Assembly: GCA_036937835.1 (NCBI GenBank)
Contig: CM072869.1
Span: forward strand, 10,700,001 to 10,764,000
Reading direction: 5' to 3'
Length of the DNA stretch: 64,000 nucleotides
Source: Pampus argenteus
Taxonomy: Eukaryota > Chordata > Actinopteri > Scombriformes > Stromateidae
A program made the translations under genes and the position numbers. The notes beneath the pieces are model-generated. The model was not told where the DNA came from, searched no databases, and worked only from the letters and a program-made list of their open reading frames with translations. Positions 1-12,650 of this stretch are shown one piece after another (the first letter of the stretch is position 1; each line of letters starts with the position of its first letter).

Positions 1-2462
1 TAGAACTCATTCAGTTGCAGGTTGATGTGTGCCTGAAATCCTTATTTAGCCTGTAGGTCTCTTCTGCTCTCAGATTTTAATGCAATATTGCAGCAGAGAG
101 TCAGACTGAGACGTTAGCGGTGCCTCGCATTTTTGTCGTGTCTGAATAACAGATAAATCACACGCAAAGAAAATATTATTGCAAATGATATAGTTAATGC
201 AACACAAGACCAGGTAGTCTCATCTACTGTAAGTATAGCGTAGGCTACTTGTGTGTTTGCTGCTGAAGCAAAACTCTTAACATTATTCTGATTTAGTTTT
301 GTCAGGTGCATTATTGATGAATTTGAGACATCTAAATGCAGGTTGTTTATCCTGAGTTTTAAAAGCTTAGTCTCCCAGTTTGTGCATATACAGTAAGGAA
401 GCCTCACTTTGTGTTGCCAGTATTTCTTCTGAATCTCCAAGTTGTCAGTTGTCAAAGTAGAATCGTTAAAAATGTTTTGTGAATTTTGTGTGGGAAGGGG
501 AGGCAGAAGGAGTGAGAATCTAAAGACTTGGGGAAACTATTGTTTATCCTTGAAAGGATTGTTCGGCTTTTTGAGCTGCTTTCTTTAAAGAAAGCGTAGT
601 ATGTGTTTTAAACTACCTTCAATCTAGTCCTGTTGTTTTGTGACAATTTCCATTTTCATATATTTTAAGTGATTTATTTATTTGTAATGTAAAAGTGTGA
701 TAATGTAAGACGTGGATTGTATTTAGTTTCCTCCCTACTGCAAAGCTTTTACGCATTCTGAAAGCCACACGGTGCTTCCAATTAATTACGGATTTATTGA
801 ATGGCTGTCAGCAGAGTAATCTGTTTCTCTCTAATCCAGATACTGAGTTAATTATAGTTTACACCTTGTGAAACCTGTGATTTCTGTTGGTTTTGTATTA
901 ATTTTTGTTTAAGGAAACTACAGCTGTCAGTTTTTCGAGCAGATTTCACTTAAATCAACATAAAGGACAAAGGAATGTATATTCTCATGCAAGATATTAA
1001 GATAATCAAAGAGTTTGTATAGGACTTTTTACCCTTTCACTACTGCTGTGACAAAAAAAAAAAATCAATCAACACTGCAGCACAAGTTCTGCTGACGTCT
1101 TGGTGAGGAGACTGCCGGGGGATGGGAGCCTGTGTGTATTGAGGGGCGCATTACTTTGAAGCACGGTGCCAGGATCTCAGCTGTTGCTACGGTGACTCCA
1201 CAGTTACTCTCACAAAATGTGAGATGACTCACACTGGTCAGGATTCCCAAAGATTCCCCTCCCAAGTGCCCTGACAAAGACTTGGTCGTTAGCACTCACA
1301 GGAAGGTAATTTATTCCATTGGAGGCCACTGGTGGTGAGGTGACTGATGTCCCATCTCTAGCTCTAGATATTTATTGGAAAATTGAAAAGCACATTTAGT
1401 TGTGGGTGTCATTACCATCAATATTAGTACAGATACAATATGAGAGCTTTGGTACTAATAGGCCTAAACACTGAAGGCATTTTAACATGTCACATGAATG
1501 AAAAGCACAAGTGTAATTCATAAAATGAATGATGGCTGAATTCCATTCAGCTGTTTTGGTATCATGGTCCAGATGTTGTGCATGTGGGCTCACTGGTGCA
1601 CTGTAATGATTTACTGGGACACTAGAATAGAATAGAGCCATCGTCGACTATGAAAAAAGGCCTGTACTAAATTATAGTTTTTTTAATATCTTACTTGGAG
1701 TCTAAGACTGTCCAGACTTTCTGAAGTGTCCTGTGCCAGGTCGGCTAGGCATACAGTGTGTCTGCTAGGGTTGAAAGACTGCGTGTGTGTGTGCTTCAAG
1801 ACTGTTGCTATGCTTCATATAAATGATTAAAATGTGTGCTATGTCTGAAGGTTTTATTAGGAATAACCTTCAGGAGGACATCACCTGTATTTACCAGCAT
1901 CATGATTGGCTGGCGCAGGGCTGGTTGCGATTCAGGATTACATCACTGTAGCGTCTATCTACACAGCAGAGCAGGACAGGACATCCCCAGGCATGCAGCA
2001 TGCTCCAATCTCTTTCATGAGAATTCGATATGTTAGAGCAGCCTCTTGCCAGTTTCCCTCTATCAGTCACGTCTTGTTGATGACAATGACAGAGCTGATG
2101 CGTTGTGTCAAGGTTGCATGCGGTTGCTGCTTTGTTGCTGCCTTTGAATGTGGTCCTTAATTTGCACCCTTGTGTTTCATTGCTGACTCACACACAGCTC
2201 TCATATTCCAGAGAAGCTAAACTCTGCCTGACCTGCATTGGCTTACTGGGATTCATGAACGCGCTTAGCTGAAGATGAGATGCCAAATGACTCTTTTGTT
2301 ACACACTCTTTGAAACATGAGCTCACACACATAAACACATTTTGCTTTTCTCTCTCGGTAATGTCATCAGCTCTTGTCCTATCAGGAAGCCGAGGCTACT
2401 AAATATGGATGCAGAGCTGTTTGGATTTGCTTCACCAAATGGCCCTCTTCCCCAGTGTCTCT

Positions 2463-2493
2463 TTGTGTGTGTGTGCGTGTGTGTGTGTGTGTT
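2463..2493. repeat. Short (TG)n microsatellite
   Basis: TG dinucleotides run for about 30 bases with one CG interruption. The TG-only open frames here are artefacts of the repeat. Confidence 0.85.
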
Positions 2494-5400
2494 AGATGGA
2501 GAGCACGCAGGCAGTCTGTCAGTGTGTCACTAGCAGTCTGCTGAGCCCTCCATTGTGCTGTCTGGGATGTATTGTGTGACAAAGAGAAACAGAGAGGGGC
2601 CTGAGGTTATGCTCCACCTGCAAGCATGAATATTAAACTTCCCGATGAGAGCAATATATCCCTGTGGTGCCTGGTCTGTTAATGAGAGAAGTGGACAAGA
2701 CATGAGCAGTGTTGATGATCCTATTCCTCTATCAGGCCAAGGTTCATTTTAAAGGACATAGCCTACAACCATAGTAGTGCAAACAGATTGCACAGCTTGT
2801 TGGTGTCGGTTGGTTGTTGTTACTTCATTGGCCTCATAAATGAGTTAAAACGGTGCAGTGCAACTCTTGATATTAACTGGAGAAAGGAGAGTCTTGGACA
2901 ACTTAACTTATTTAAAAGGCGGAAAAAGTGTCAAGATAAGCTTTAATCAATTGCAGATTGTAAGGGTTGGCCATAGCCTGCAGTCATGATGCACAGGAGT
3001 GATGCGTCGCCTCAAAGCAGATAGTGAATCGGATAAGAGCTGCTTTCAAACACTGACCTCAAAATGATGTGAGCGCAGAATTTTAATTGCATTGTTAGAC
3101 TCACAATTTACTGTAGGAAGACAAGATAGCAGCCTTGACTAATATTAGATATTAGACTGTGATTTATAATGAGCTACATTTTGTGCAGAGCTGTTCTTGT
3201 TGTGTAACTGCTCTCTTGTCTTTGTTTTGGGACCATGGCATGCTCAATTGAAGCTCTGCAGACAGCTGCTAATGAAGGGTAGGGCACAAAATGTGCTTTT
3301 AAATCATTTTTGTCTTCTTCTTTGCACTTTCTCCTTATTGCTCTGGTCCTGTTTGTCTTTAGACCCCGGGCCACACTTCTGTATGAGAGAATTCAGCCTT
3401 TGTCTTGCTCTGTACTTCAAGGTCCTGTGCCTCTGCAGACTAATGAGGAAACACAGGAATGTGCGTGTAGTATTAGACCCACAGTGGAAAAACAGCAGAA
3501 CTGTACTTTTAGTTGATTTAGTTTGTGAATTCTTTGTTCACTGCATTAGATGTTTGCATTTGAGATTCTTGAGTTTATTATCAGCTTTGAGATTATTGCT
3601 CGAGAGGTTTTCATGTTCATAAGTTTTAGCAGAGCTATGAGTCCAACAATGCTGTCACTTATGAATAATCCTTGGTTGCGTGCTCCGTCACAAAGCAACC
3701 TTTGTGATGGAGATTAATACTAATGTGGGTGTCATCAGCACGCAGGCAAGGTGCCGAGCTGAACTCAGATATGGCCTGACAGCCGTGACACTCTTCTGTT
3801 GTCCAGCCTACCAATAGAGCAGTGAAAGAGTCAGAGAAAAACTGGTAGAGAGTGAGGCGCAGAGACTGATTCAATTCTCAGTTCAGCTCTCAATCCAGTC
3901 TTCATTGAGTCACTCAAGTTTGATGTCCCACAAGGGAGCTTTTTTTTTCCATCAGAGAGAGAGAGGCGTTTTATTTATGAGACTTATTTGTCCTTTCTGC
4001 CCTTTGTCCTTCCTGTTATTTCTCACTTTTATTCCACCCTCATCTGCTCCACGGGTCGCCTCTCTTTCTGTCTGACTGTATCATCAGAATCGTGCTTCTA
4101 ACTCACTGCAGGGTTTTTGAGCTAATGATTGCCATTCCTCCCCCTCCTTCTTCCATCTCCCATTTCCTCCATCCATGCCTCAGCAGTGTCTGGCATCTTG
4201 TTTGTCTCCTCAGCCAACTCACCTACTCAATATGCTCTGTGGGCTCTTGCTTTTTATTATGATTTCAGTATGATCACTTTTATACACAAAAACAAATGAC
4301 GTACTGTTATTGTATGTTAGATTATTATGTTATTGGCGGTATAGTGACAGAAACTTGTTTCTATCTGCTGTGACATTATTACAGCTGTTGCTCATCATAT
4401 AAACAAGCTTTTGCACAAGCAATAATATTATTTGATTGATATTGATTTTCTCTACAGTATACATTAGAGTATTCTTGCTCTGGTGCGTTGGGGAATGAAA
4501 CATCACAACTCATGATAGAGTTGGGATTGTGTTGCTGTTTTAAGTGGGCAGACTAAGTGGGCTTTTTTTCCCGAGGTTGATTGAAGCTTCTTGCCATTAG
4601 TAATCGTATCAACTGGAATCGTGCTTCAGATGATTTTTGGAAGGTAACTCAGTTCCTGGTTCCTAGAATCCCTCTGTGATTTTGCTTCAGAAAACCGAGG
4701 TATTACTTTTTTGTTGGCTCGATAATTTCACACATTTTGTATCAGTTAAAAATAAAAACAAATCTCCTAATTTGTTATTTTTTATTATTTCACTATAAGT
4801 CACTGCGGTATATTGTATTGTCCTTTATATAAATAGTACTATCATCTCTATACTTTGCTCTGTGTAAAAAACAAATAAAACAGTTAACTCCACCAGTGAT
4901 TCATGTAACAACAAGTTAAAAAAATAAAGTTCCATATATTAAGCAAGATGTATTAACAAAAAGCATCTTGTCAGCAAAAGCATATCATTGATGGGAGGTG
5001 CTATGCAGTTGCAGCTTTGTGCTGCACTGATTTGCATGAAGATGTCAGAATGCACAAACTGTCCACTGCAGCTATAGAGTACAAAGCATGTTTCTTGACT
5101 TGTTATTGCAGAACTTAAAAAAAGGTAAATGTGTTGATGCTTTTTAACATGCTGATATTGAAGTTTGAATTTGATTTAAGGACAGATAGTAATATAATGC
5201 CTTTGACAAATGAAAAAGGATTGGCAGTCATCTATCTCAATATGCTCTGCTTGATATTCATAAGTAATAAGTAAACGTTATCTTCTGTAAAACAATGGCA
5301 CCTGGCAAGATGTATTTTAGAGTTTTGCACTGTTTACCAGAAGGAAGGTGTCAGATCTTGAACATCATACTAGAAGTGGTCACTGAAAGCCATTTGCACT

Positions 5401-6051
5401 CTCACAAATGAGTGTCTAGCGCTAAGAGAAATATGATATCCTGTCGTCTTTCTGAAGATGTGGCTGGGTGCTTGTGAAGAGGGCCACTTGAGATACTTCA
5501 TTCTCTGGGGGTTTCACTCATGCTCTCCTTCACTGTCTTTCATCTCTCTGTTCAAAAGAGTGACAATACGTGCTTTCACTCAGGTGTGTCACAGCACACA
5601 GTACAACAAATCCGCCTATGAAAACTGAGAAAAGCAACTGGAGGGGCTTGAAATGAGCCATGTGTACTGGTGCAAGAAGACAGTGAGACAAGGCTGGCTG
5701 GTTGTTTTTGTTATTTAGAGTTGAAAAATCACCCGTTGAATGTTTAATTCATTATATCATTATTAATTCTAATTTGCCACCCACTCTGGATAATTTTCCT
5801 CCGGAGAAGGCAGTGTGTTTTTCACTGCGTAGATGGATGATAGGCTGAGTAGCTTTAAGAGAGTTGTTATTTGTGGGTGTGTCAGGCACTGTATGTTTGC
5901 ATTGTGTGTCTGTGTGCATATATATATTTGCATGCTATGTCATCCATTAGTCAATATTTTCTTCCATCTTACAATCAAATAAAGGCCTGGATCGGTCTGG
6001 GCCTGCAGATTACACTTACAGGCTATTCATGCATGCAATCAGTCTCCTTTT

Positions 6052-6233
<182 letters not shown>

Positions 6234-8540
6234 AGCTCAGCAGTCAGGAGAGATGAGTGTCTCTGGAGAGCAGCTAGGTGAACACACACACAGGAGACAA
6301 AGAGGCTGGTCAGTGGAAATGTACAACAAGCCAAAAAGCTAGCTGTTCACTGCAGGTTTTGGTTTGATTCAGCAAAATTGTTTTTTTTATACAAATGAAA
6401 CAAAAAAAAAAGGGCCATGAAAAGGTTGTAATAAAATCTATTTATTGAATATAATAAATTAGAGTGGTGGTTCTCCCATTGCAAATCATAGTTTAATTTA
6501 GATTTTGCGCCACCTTTCTAACGCTTGAAAGGCACAAACCTGTATCTACATGTGCTAACATCCCTGGTGATTTTGGCTTCATAGTCTGTAATCCTTCTGC
6601 AGCAGCCAAATTTCACTGTCAGTTGCATTAGAGATCACCTTTTTCACATGTATAATTTAAGGCTAGGTGTTAGTAGAGTTGCTTTTATTGTGTTTGTCTT
6701 ATATTTTTTCTATTTCAAAGCAAATGTCAAATTGAGATCATTCAGAGACTCGGTATGAGAGAGTCAAATAGGAAGTGTATAATAAGAATTAGTTTGGAAT
6801 ATATTTTTGTTTTCTACTGAATGTCAGTCAAAACTAGACATTTGATAATGTGTCCTTTGGGTTCTCAAAATGTGTAATGGCAGATTTTCACTGTTTTTGT
6901 GACATTTCTGTAGACTGTGGTTAAAAAAAAGCTACCATTGTATTCATACCCTAAAATAAAGAAACATAATTTTTTATATCAGGAAATAAATAAACAATAT
7001 TATTTTCACCAGTGTGAACATCAAATTTCTGAAAATTTGGCAACATGAAACAAAAACAAAAAAATCTATAAATTCCTCTCACTGCTGTGACAGAAAATAG
7101 GCACATCCTGCATTTGTACTGTGAAAAAACAAACACTGAGATAATATGTTTGTGATTCAAAAATAGTTTTGCAGACAACTGTCACTTTATTTTTCTCATT
7201 GTGTATTGTGTGCCTATGATATGAGCTGTGGTGCCAATGAGTATCAACAAAAAAATAAAAATTATTTTATTCTTTGGTGGCAGCTTTGTGTCTTTGTTTT
7301 GGCTGAGCACACAGACAGAGGTGTGCCATATGGTAGCAGAGTAGCAGTCTGAAGGGGATTTTTTTTTTTTTTCAAACAGTGGTGCTTCCCTCAATAAATG
7401 GTGTTCATGGAGCTCCCCACTATCCTCAGGCTAGGAGACAGGTGCCACTGACAGCTAATCAGCATGTCCGTCTCTTCATCAAATAATTTGGAAAGGAAGA
7501 GGGATTGTTTGCCTCAGGCCTCTTTGGCTGCGTTTACTGTGAGATGGGGAAGAACCATTTCAATAGTAATTTATGCAGTATGAAATTGTAAGACAACAGT
7601 GCAAAAACCTTCACTAATCTTCTCAATTGTTTGTGTTTTCATCAAAAATCTACAAGATTAAATATTCAGCCTCTGTTGAATTATGAGCAGGGATGTTTTG
7701 TCATCATTTGCAGTTACTGGCCTGATATGCCAAAGAAATGTAGTATGATCATTATGAGGCAAAGCTGTAATTGTAATTTACAAATAGATCTCATTCTTCT
7801 TTACCACAACTGTCCGTGTGTTATAGGAGCTATCCTAATTGGAATGCTATTAAGCACGGATCAGTCCAGTCAATACAGAGATCAATAGGTATCGTGTGGG
7901 CTGTGGGGATGCTGATGATGCTGTGGTCCAGTTTTGTGGTGACCTTAGCTATTTTAGCACTAGTCATTCCTCAATACAGGTACAGAAAATGATCACTAGA
8001 GAGGAGTTGGTCTATAGCCACCTCCACCCACATGCTGCCTCACGCACAATGCAAAGCTAATGAATCGTGACCACATTCTGCGACATCATTAACTGATATC
8101 CGTAAGTGCCCTGTGTGCAAACACTCTGGGAAGATCTAGTATGATATACAGTATCTTGAATTGAAAATATCTTTTCAAGCCAAAGGAATCTCAGTCTCAG
8201 TTTAACATACTGCATAATGCATAGCCACTATAAAAGACTTACGACAAGGCACACAGCTGAAGATGTTTACCCCGGTAAAGTCAGAATCTTTTCATGTGTT
8301 TACACACCTGGACGAGAAATTTGAATTTGACTTATGATCATTGTAATTGTTTTGAGCATTTTGAAAATTGCTGTGTAAAAGCCTTACTGACTGTACTGAA
8401 GAGTGAGTCCTTGTAGCCTGACTTACAATATAAACTTAGTTTACTCAGCAATTATTGTATCCGTTACACTTTATTATTTATAAATGATACTTAGATTGAT
8501 CTCTACTTAGATATTCAGTTTATTGCGTATACCTTCTCAG

Positions 8541-8860
8541 TGTAGTGTTCAGCAGAGAGGAAAATTTCCCACCTGAATTAATTGCTGAGTCTTGCGTCAG
8601 CATCTTCATTGACCATGACTCTCACTCCTGGCTCCTTTGGGCTTTCGCAAAACACCTCTTTTATACAGTAGGCATTAACTGGCCTCTATAATTAATGAGG
8701 GTAACTAACTGAAGAGTGGCAGCAGAGCATTATGGAAAACCCCCAACAGTGCCCTTCAGGACATCCCATTAGCACTCTCCTCTAGTGGGAGAAGGCTCAG
8801 GCTGTCGCCGCTGGCTTGGTAATGATGTAGAGTGGTGGCAGTCATGGTTGCAGAGTGTTG
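8541..8860. promoter_or_regulatory. Candidate conserved non-coding element
   Basis: This stretch lacks simple repeats and is denser in recognisable sites than its AT-rich surroundings. It holds homeodomain-type TAATTA cores (near 8578 and 8690) and the paired Maf-type half-sites at 8583-8602. Its look is typical of vertebrate intronic enhancers, but conservation cannot be measured here. Confidence 0.25.
8583..8602. promoter_or_regulatory. Inverted Maf-recognition half-sites
   Basis: The 20-base sequence TGCTGAGTCTTGCGTCAGCA is an imperfect palindrome. Its left arm, TGCTGAGTC, equals the half-site of the T-type Maf element. Its right arm read on the other strand, TGCTGACGC, is close to the half-site of the C-type element. 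In a standard Maf element the TGCTGA arms are only one or two bases apart; here the gap is eight, so binding by one dimer is uncertain. Confidence 0.3.
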
Positions 8861-11800
8861 TGGTCTGTAGGAGGTGCAATCAAGTTGAGATTGTTCCTCA
8901 TTTAGTGGCTAAAACTCTAGTGTAACTACTGTCAGTACTGCATCATTTTTTCATCCCACAATTACCAACCCTTCAGCCCTCTATCTTGATTCTTAATCGT
9001 CCTAAAGACAAGTCTTGATCTGTAAAAGAAACAGTACAACAAACCATAAAACAGGTTGGTTTGTTACCAGTCCAGCCACAGGATGATGTGCTCCTTCCTG
9101 TTATTTTGCATTAATTACATCATTGCTTCAACCAGGCTGTTTCTTAAAGTTGCAAGTGGCTAAATAATAGATGAGTGAATATGAATTATGCGTTTGTGAC
9201 TGAATAGTGAGGTCAGATGTCAGATATTACTATACTTTACTAGGAAATTCACAATGACCTGCCAGCTACAGTAATGTAACTAAATGTAGGCCACTTCTTC
9301 TTGAGTTTTGGACTTTCGTCTCTCTGAACTGTAATGCAGGCAAAATACAAGTGTTTGAGTCTTTGCCAAGGCTGTGTCCTTCTACGAATGATGCAGTAAT
9401 TACCACCCAGCTGTCAGCCACTGTTTACTCCGTGACATTTGGCCAGACTTTGCAGTCAATACTTGCCCATTTCATTCACTGCAAACATCTTTGCATTTAA
9501 TTTGATTTATCGCAAAGACTCTCGTCTCTGATTCAGAGCACATGGGGTAATTACTGTGGAGAGTCAGCAAAACTTTTCCTTTTTTTTTTTTTTTAGGTTT
9601 TTTTTTTTTCTCTTTGACAATTTGTTGACTTGTCATGTCAGGTGTGTTACATTAATTAAAGACTGAATGCAGTTCACTCGAGCTGGTAAGGCTGATAGTT
9701 ACACCTAAATGAAACACAACCATCATTAATTATATAAATAACACCCCATGCTTTTCCTGTTATGTCAAGTCAAAACATTTGCAGTGGAAAGGGTATATTA
9801 GCATCTCTTTTCTGTGGGACAGTCGTTTGCTAAACAACACAAATCCTTTCTGTGTCTGTGTGTGTGTGTAGAAAGATGCACGTCTGTGTTAATAACTCAG
9901 CTCTGTATGCAGTGAAAGCTGCTTACCCAGCATATAGCCTATGTGGAAAAGCTTATCTATTGCTCTCTACTTCCATGTCTATAATACATGCATTAGTATC
10001 TTTCTCCGGCTGCTGACCAGAGAAAGCCTCAAAGACTCTTTTTGGGCAAAAGGCTGCACATACACCACAGTGGTGTCTTGGGAGGCTTGGTTTACACCTG
10101 TGTTGCACAAAACAATTTGTCTTGAAAGAATCTGCTCTTTCTCTGTCACGACTGGACCACTACAGTAGATATTTGTAAGAAACAGTGATGCACCCCTTGA
10201 TTTACATACCATTCTTTATTTTATTTTTTAGCTTGATATGTGTAAATAAAATAAAAGACCTTGTTATACCTAAAGTATTGGTAAATCTACACTTAGAACA
10301 GCAGAGCATCCTGAAATACATTTTCCTCTAAACTACACAGGGTGTTGAACCCAACGTGTTCCTTTGGCCCAAATCAAACAGGCACAGGCATTTTTGGCAT
10401 GCTGCACACTGCATTTGTCCCTCAGGATAGTGCTTGGCATATTGCACTGCTCCACTTTTCCTCCTTGCGTACTCGTGGCTGATAGTTGTGGTTTTGTTTT
10501 CTCTCATGACTGACATTCATTTTAACACAAATATAAAGAAGTTAGATATTGCAGCATGAACTGTAGTTAGCCCTGAACTGTGCACAAACCCACAGCTTTC
10601 ATCTGAAGCCCTGGTAATGGTCAGAAGGTGAATCATGAGTATATAAATGTTTGGAGACTTATAAAATTGGGAAAATGACAGATGGAAGGAAATGATGACC
10701 AATTCTGTAGTGCTTTGTAAATCATGTCGGTGTTGCTATGCCGAGTGTGGGTGCTGAAGGTCACTTGTCAAGGTTATTGGCTGATGAGTCACCGCGAAGA
10801 GGCTTTGAGAGAAAGGGAGAGGGGGCATTGCACTGACAAACCAACAACGTAATATTATTTAAGCACGGTCACAAATCCTTCAGTCTGTCAACGCTGGAGA
10901 AAGACAGATGGATGCCTCATTCCTAAAGAATAGGGTCACAGAATTACAGGCAGCTGAAATTGAATCTGCAGAGTGTATGAGGGATATTGTAACTGGTTTA
11001 TATTATATTGCTATTTCTCTTTTTTATATAAATAGGAGACTGATCAAACCCTATAATCATCTCACACATATTAAATATATATTCTGCTTTGCGCATTAAC
11101 AGCTATAGAGAGATAGCAGTCAGTTGCAGCTGTGCAGGTCTAATCCAGGTTTTCTAGCTCCTCTGTGTCTCCCATCTCTACTTCCTCCTGCATACTGTCT
11201 GTTATGTTTAGATTGCAGCCCACTATGGAGGTTTATTTCTCTGTGACCCTGTTCTGATATCCAGTAGTGGATTATTTCTCTCAATCAAGATGTTTTATGT
11301 AACCGTTAGCCTGAGAGGATTATAGAAAAACATTCCGCTTTTAGAATTTAGTCCAGTGAACCATGAAGATGTGGCACTACTTTCTGTCGTATGTGAATAA
11401 TAATCCTTCTGGTGTGAAACGTGCTTTTCTGAGGCATCAGTGGACATGTACTTAAACATGTATTTTAATATTAAGAAATCAATGCATATGATTAACATTG
11501 GAATTGATTGATAATATCATGATAACATGCTCTTGTGTTATGATTTGTGTTCTCATCTAACTTTGGTGTTCCTGAGTGGCAGCCAGGGAAAAATGACATT
11601 TTCATGTCCTTGGAGTTCTGGGATACTGTAGCACCTCATCACCATGGCAACTGCTCATTTCGTCATTGCTCTCCAGGTGTTCTGTGTAATGTGTGCCCAA
11701 ATTCTCTCTGCTTCCAGCTATGTCTCACCTCATGGTGCACTTCATCGCTCACCTCGAATACCACTAATTATACCTTAATCATGACAGAGCCAGATTGTTT

Positions 11801-12109
11801 TTTATTATATTAATGATTTACTGATTATGCTGTGTTTATGCTAAGCTTTTCTTTTTGTTTTCTCACCATATCACCCAATTGTGAATCATTGCCATTCTTG
11901 ACATGCAAGATGGGTATCAAACCTGTTATCTGTGAGATTTTCAATTTGACTCACTGAACAAACTGCTGTCTTCCCTTCCTGTATTTACAAATTCAGCATG
12001 CCAGTAAAGACTGAAAAAACAACAGCAAGTGCACTCCACAGTGAGCAATACAGCCTGCAGATGAAAATGTGCTTGTTCTGGTACAGTAATTAGTGCCTGA
12101 AGGGTGCAG

Positions 12110-12270
12110 CATTAGCACATTCTGCTAATCCTGCAGCAGTGCTCCAGTGGGCTCAGGGCGAGGAGAGTGGGACTGAATCCCAGTGGAGCAGATGGATGAC
12201 GTGATTTGAGGGAGGCTGAAAGGGGGCCTTGATCATTAAAAAGGGTGATTACATGGTGTTAATGAGATCA
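12110..12270. promoter_or_regulatory. Candidate conserved non-coding stretch
   Basis: A repeat-free block of more balanced base composition than its surroundings, with GCAGCAGTGCTCCAGTGG, a TGACGTGA core (12197) and a TTGATCATTAA stretch. No open frame crosses it convincingly. It is offered only as a candidate enhancer. Confidence 0.2.
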
Positions 12271-12540
12271 GCATTTTGGGCTCAAGGCTGGTGGTTTGCA
12301 GGAGATCCAGTTCTCTCTGGGCTTCTACGGCAGAGTTTGGAGGACTTTTCTTTCTTAAAGAGGGTTTTCTCATGGATTTGACCCAAGGTTACAGTTCTCT
12401 CGGGGGATTTTTCTAACCTCCATCTATTGTGTAATAACATTGCCTGAATCAAGAACACAGGAAAAAAATCCCCATCATCACAACAACAAAGTCTGCCACT
12501 TGTTTCAAAGCATCTTGAATTTTTTCCCAGTACACCCACA

Positions 12541-12650
12541 TTGGGACCAATTTGGGGTTCAGTGTCTTGCTCAAGAAGACTGGTGTATGTGAACAGGGCT
12601 GAGGATCAAACCATCAACCTTATGATTAATGACCAACCTGATTCACCTTT
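12541..12650. repeat. Dispersed fish repeat fragment, possibly SINE-derived
   Basis: The string TTTGGGGTTCAGTGTCTTGC, then a CAAGAAGAC-like segment and a GGATCAAACC segment (a degraded tRNA B-box-like GATTCGAACC), follows the layout of a repeat I recall as common in teleost genomes. The copy is diverged and truncated. The family name is not certain. Confidence 0.5.

Noticed and set aside
3197..3622. 141-codon plus-strand open frame
   Set aside because: No recognisable domain, no coding-type codon use and no supporting splice sites; it is a chance frame in intron 1.
8776..8796. Second CTCF-like site around CTCCTCTAGTGGGAG
   Set aside because: It lacks the CTGCC part of the core and is mainly a small palindrome.
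10752..10766. REST/RE1-like half-site GGTGCTGAAGG-type
   Set aside because: Only the left half is present and no right half lies at the proper distance; the same is true at about 19417 and 24300.
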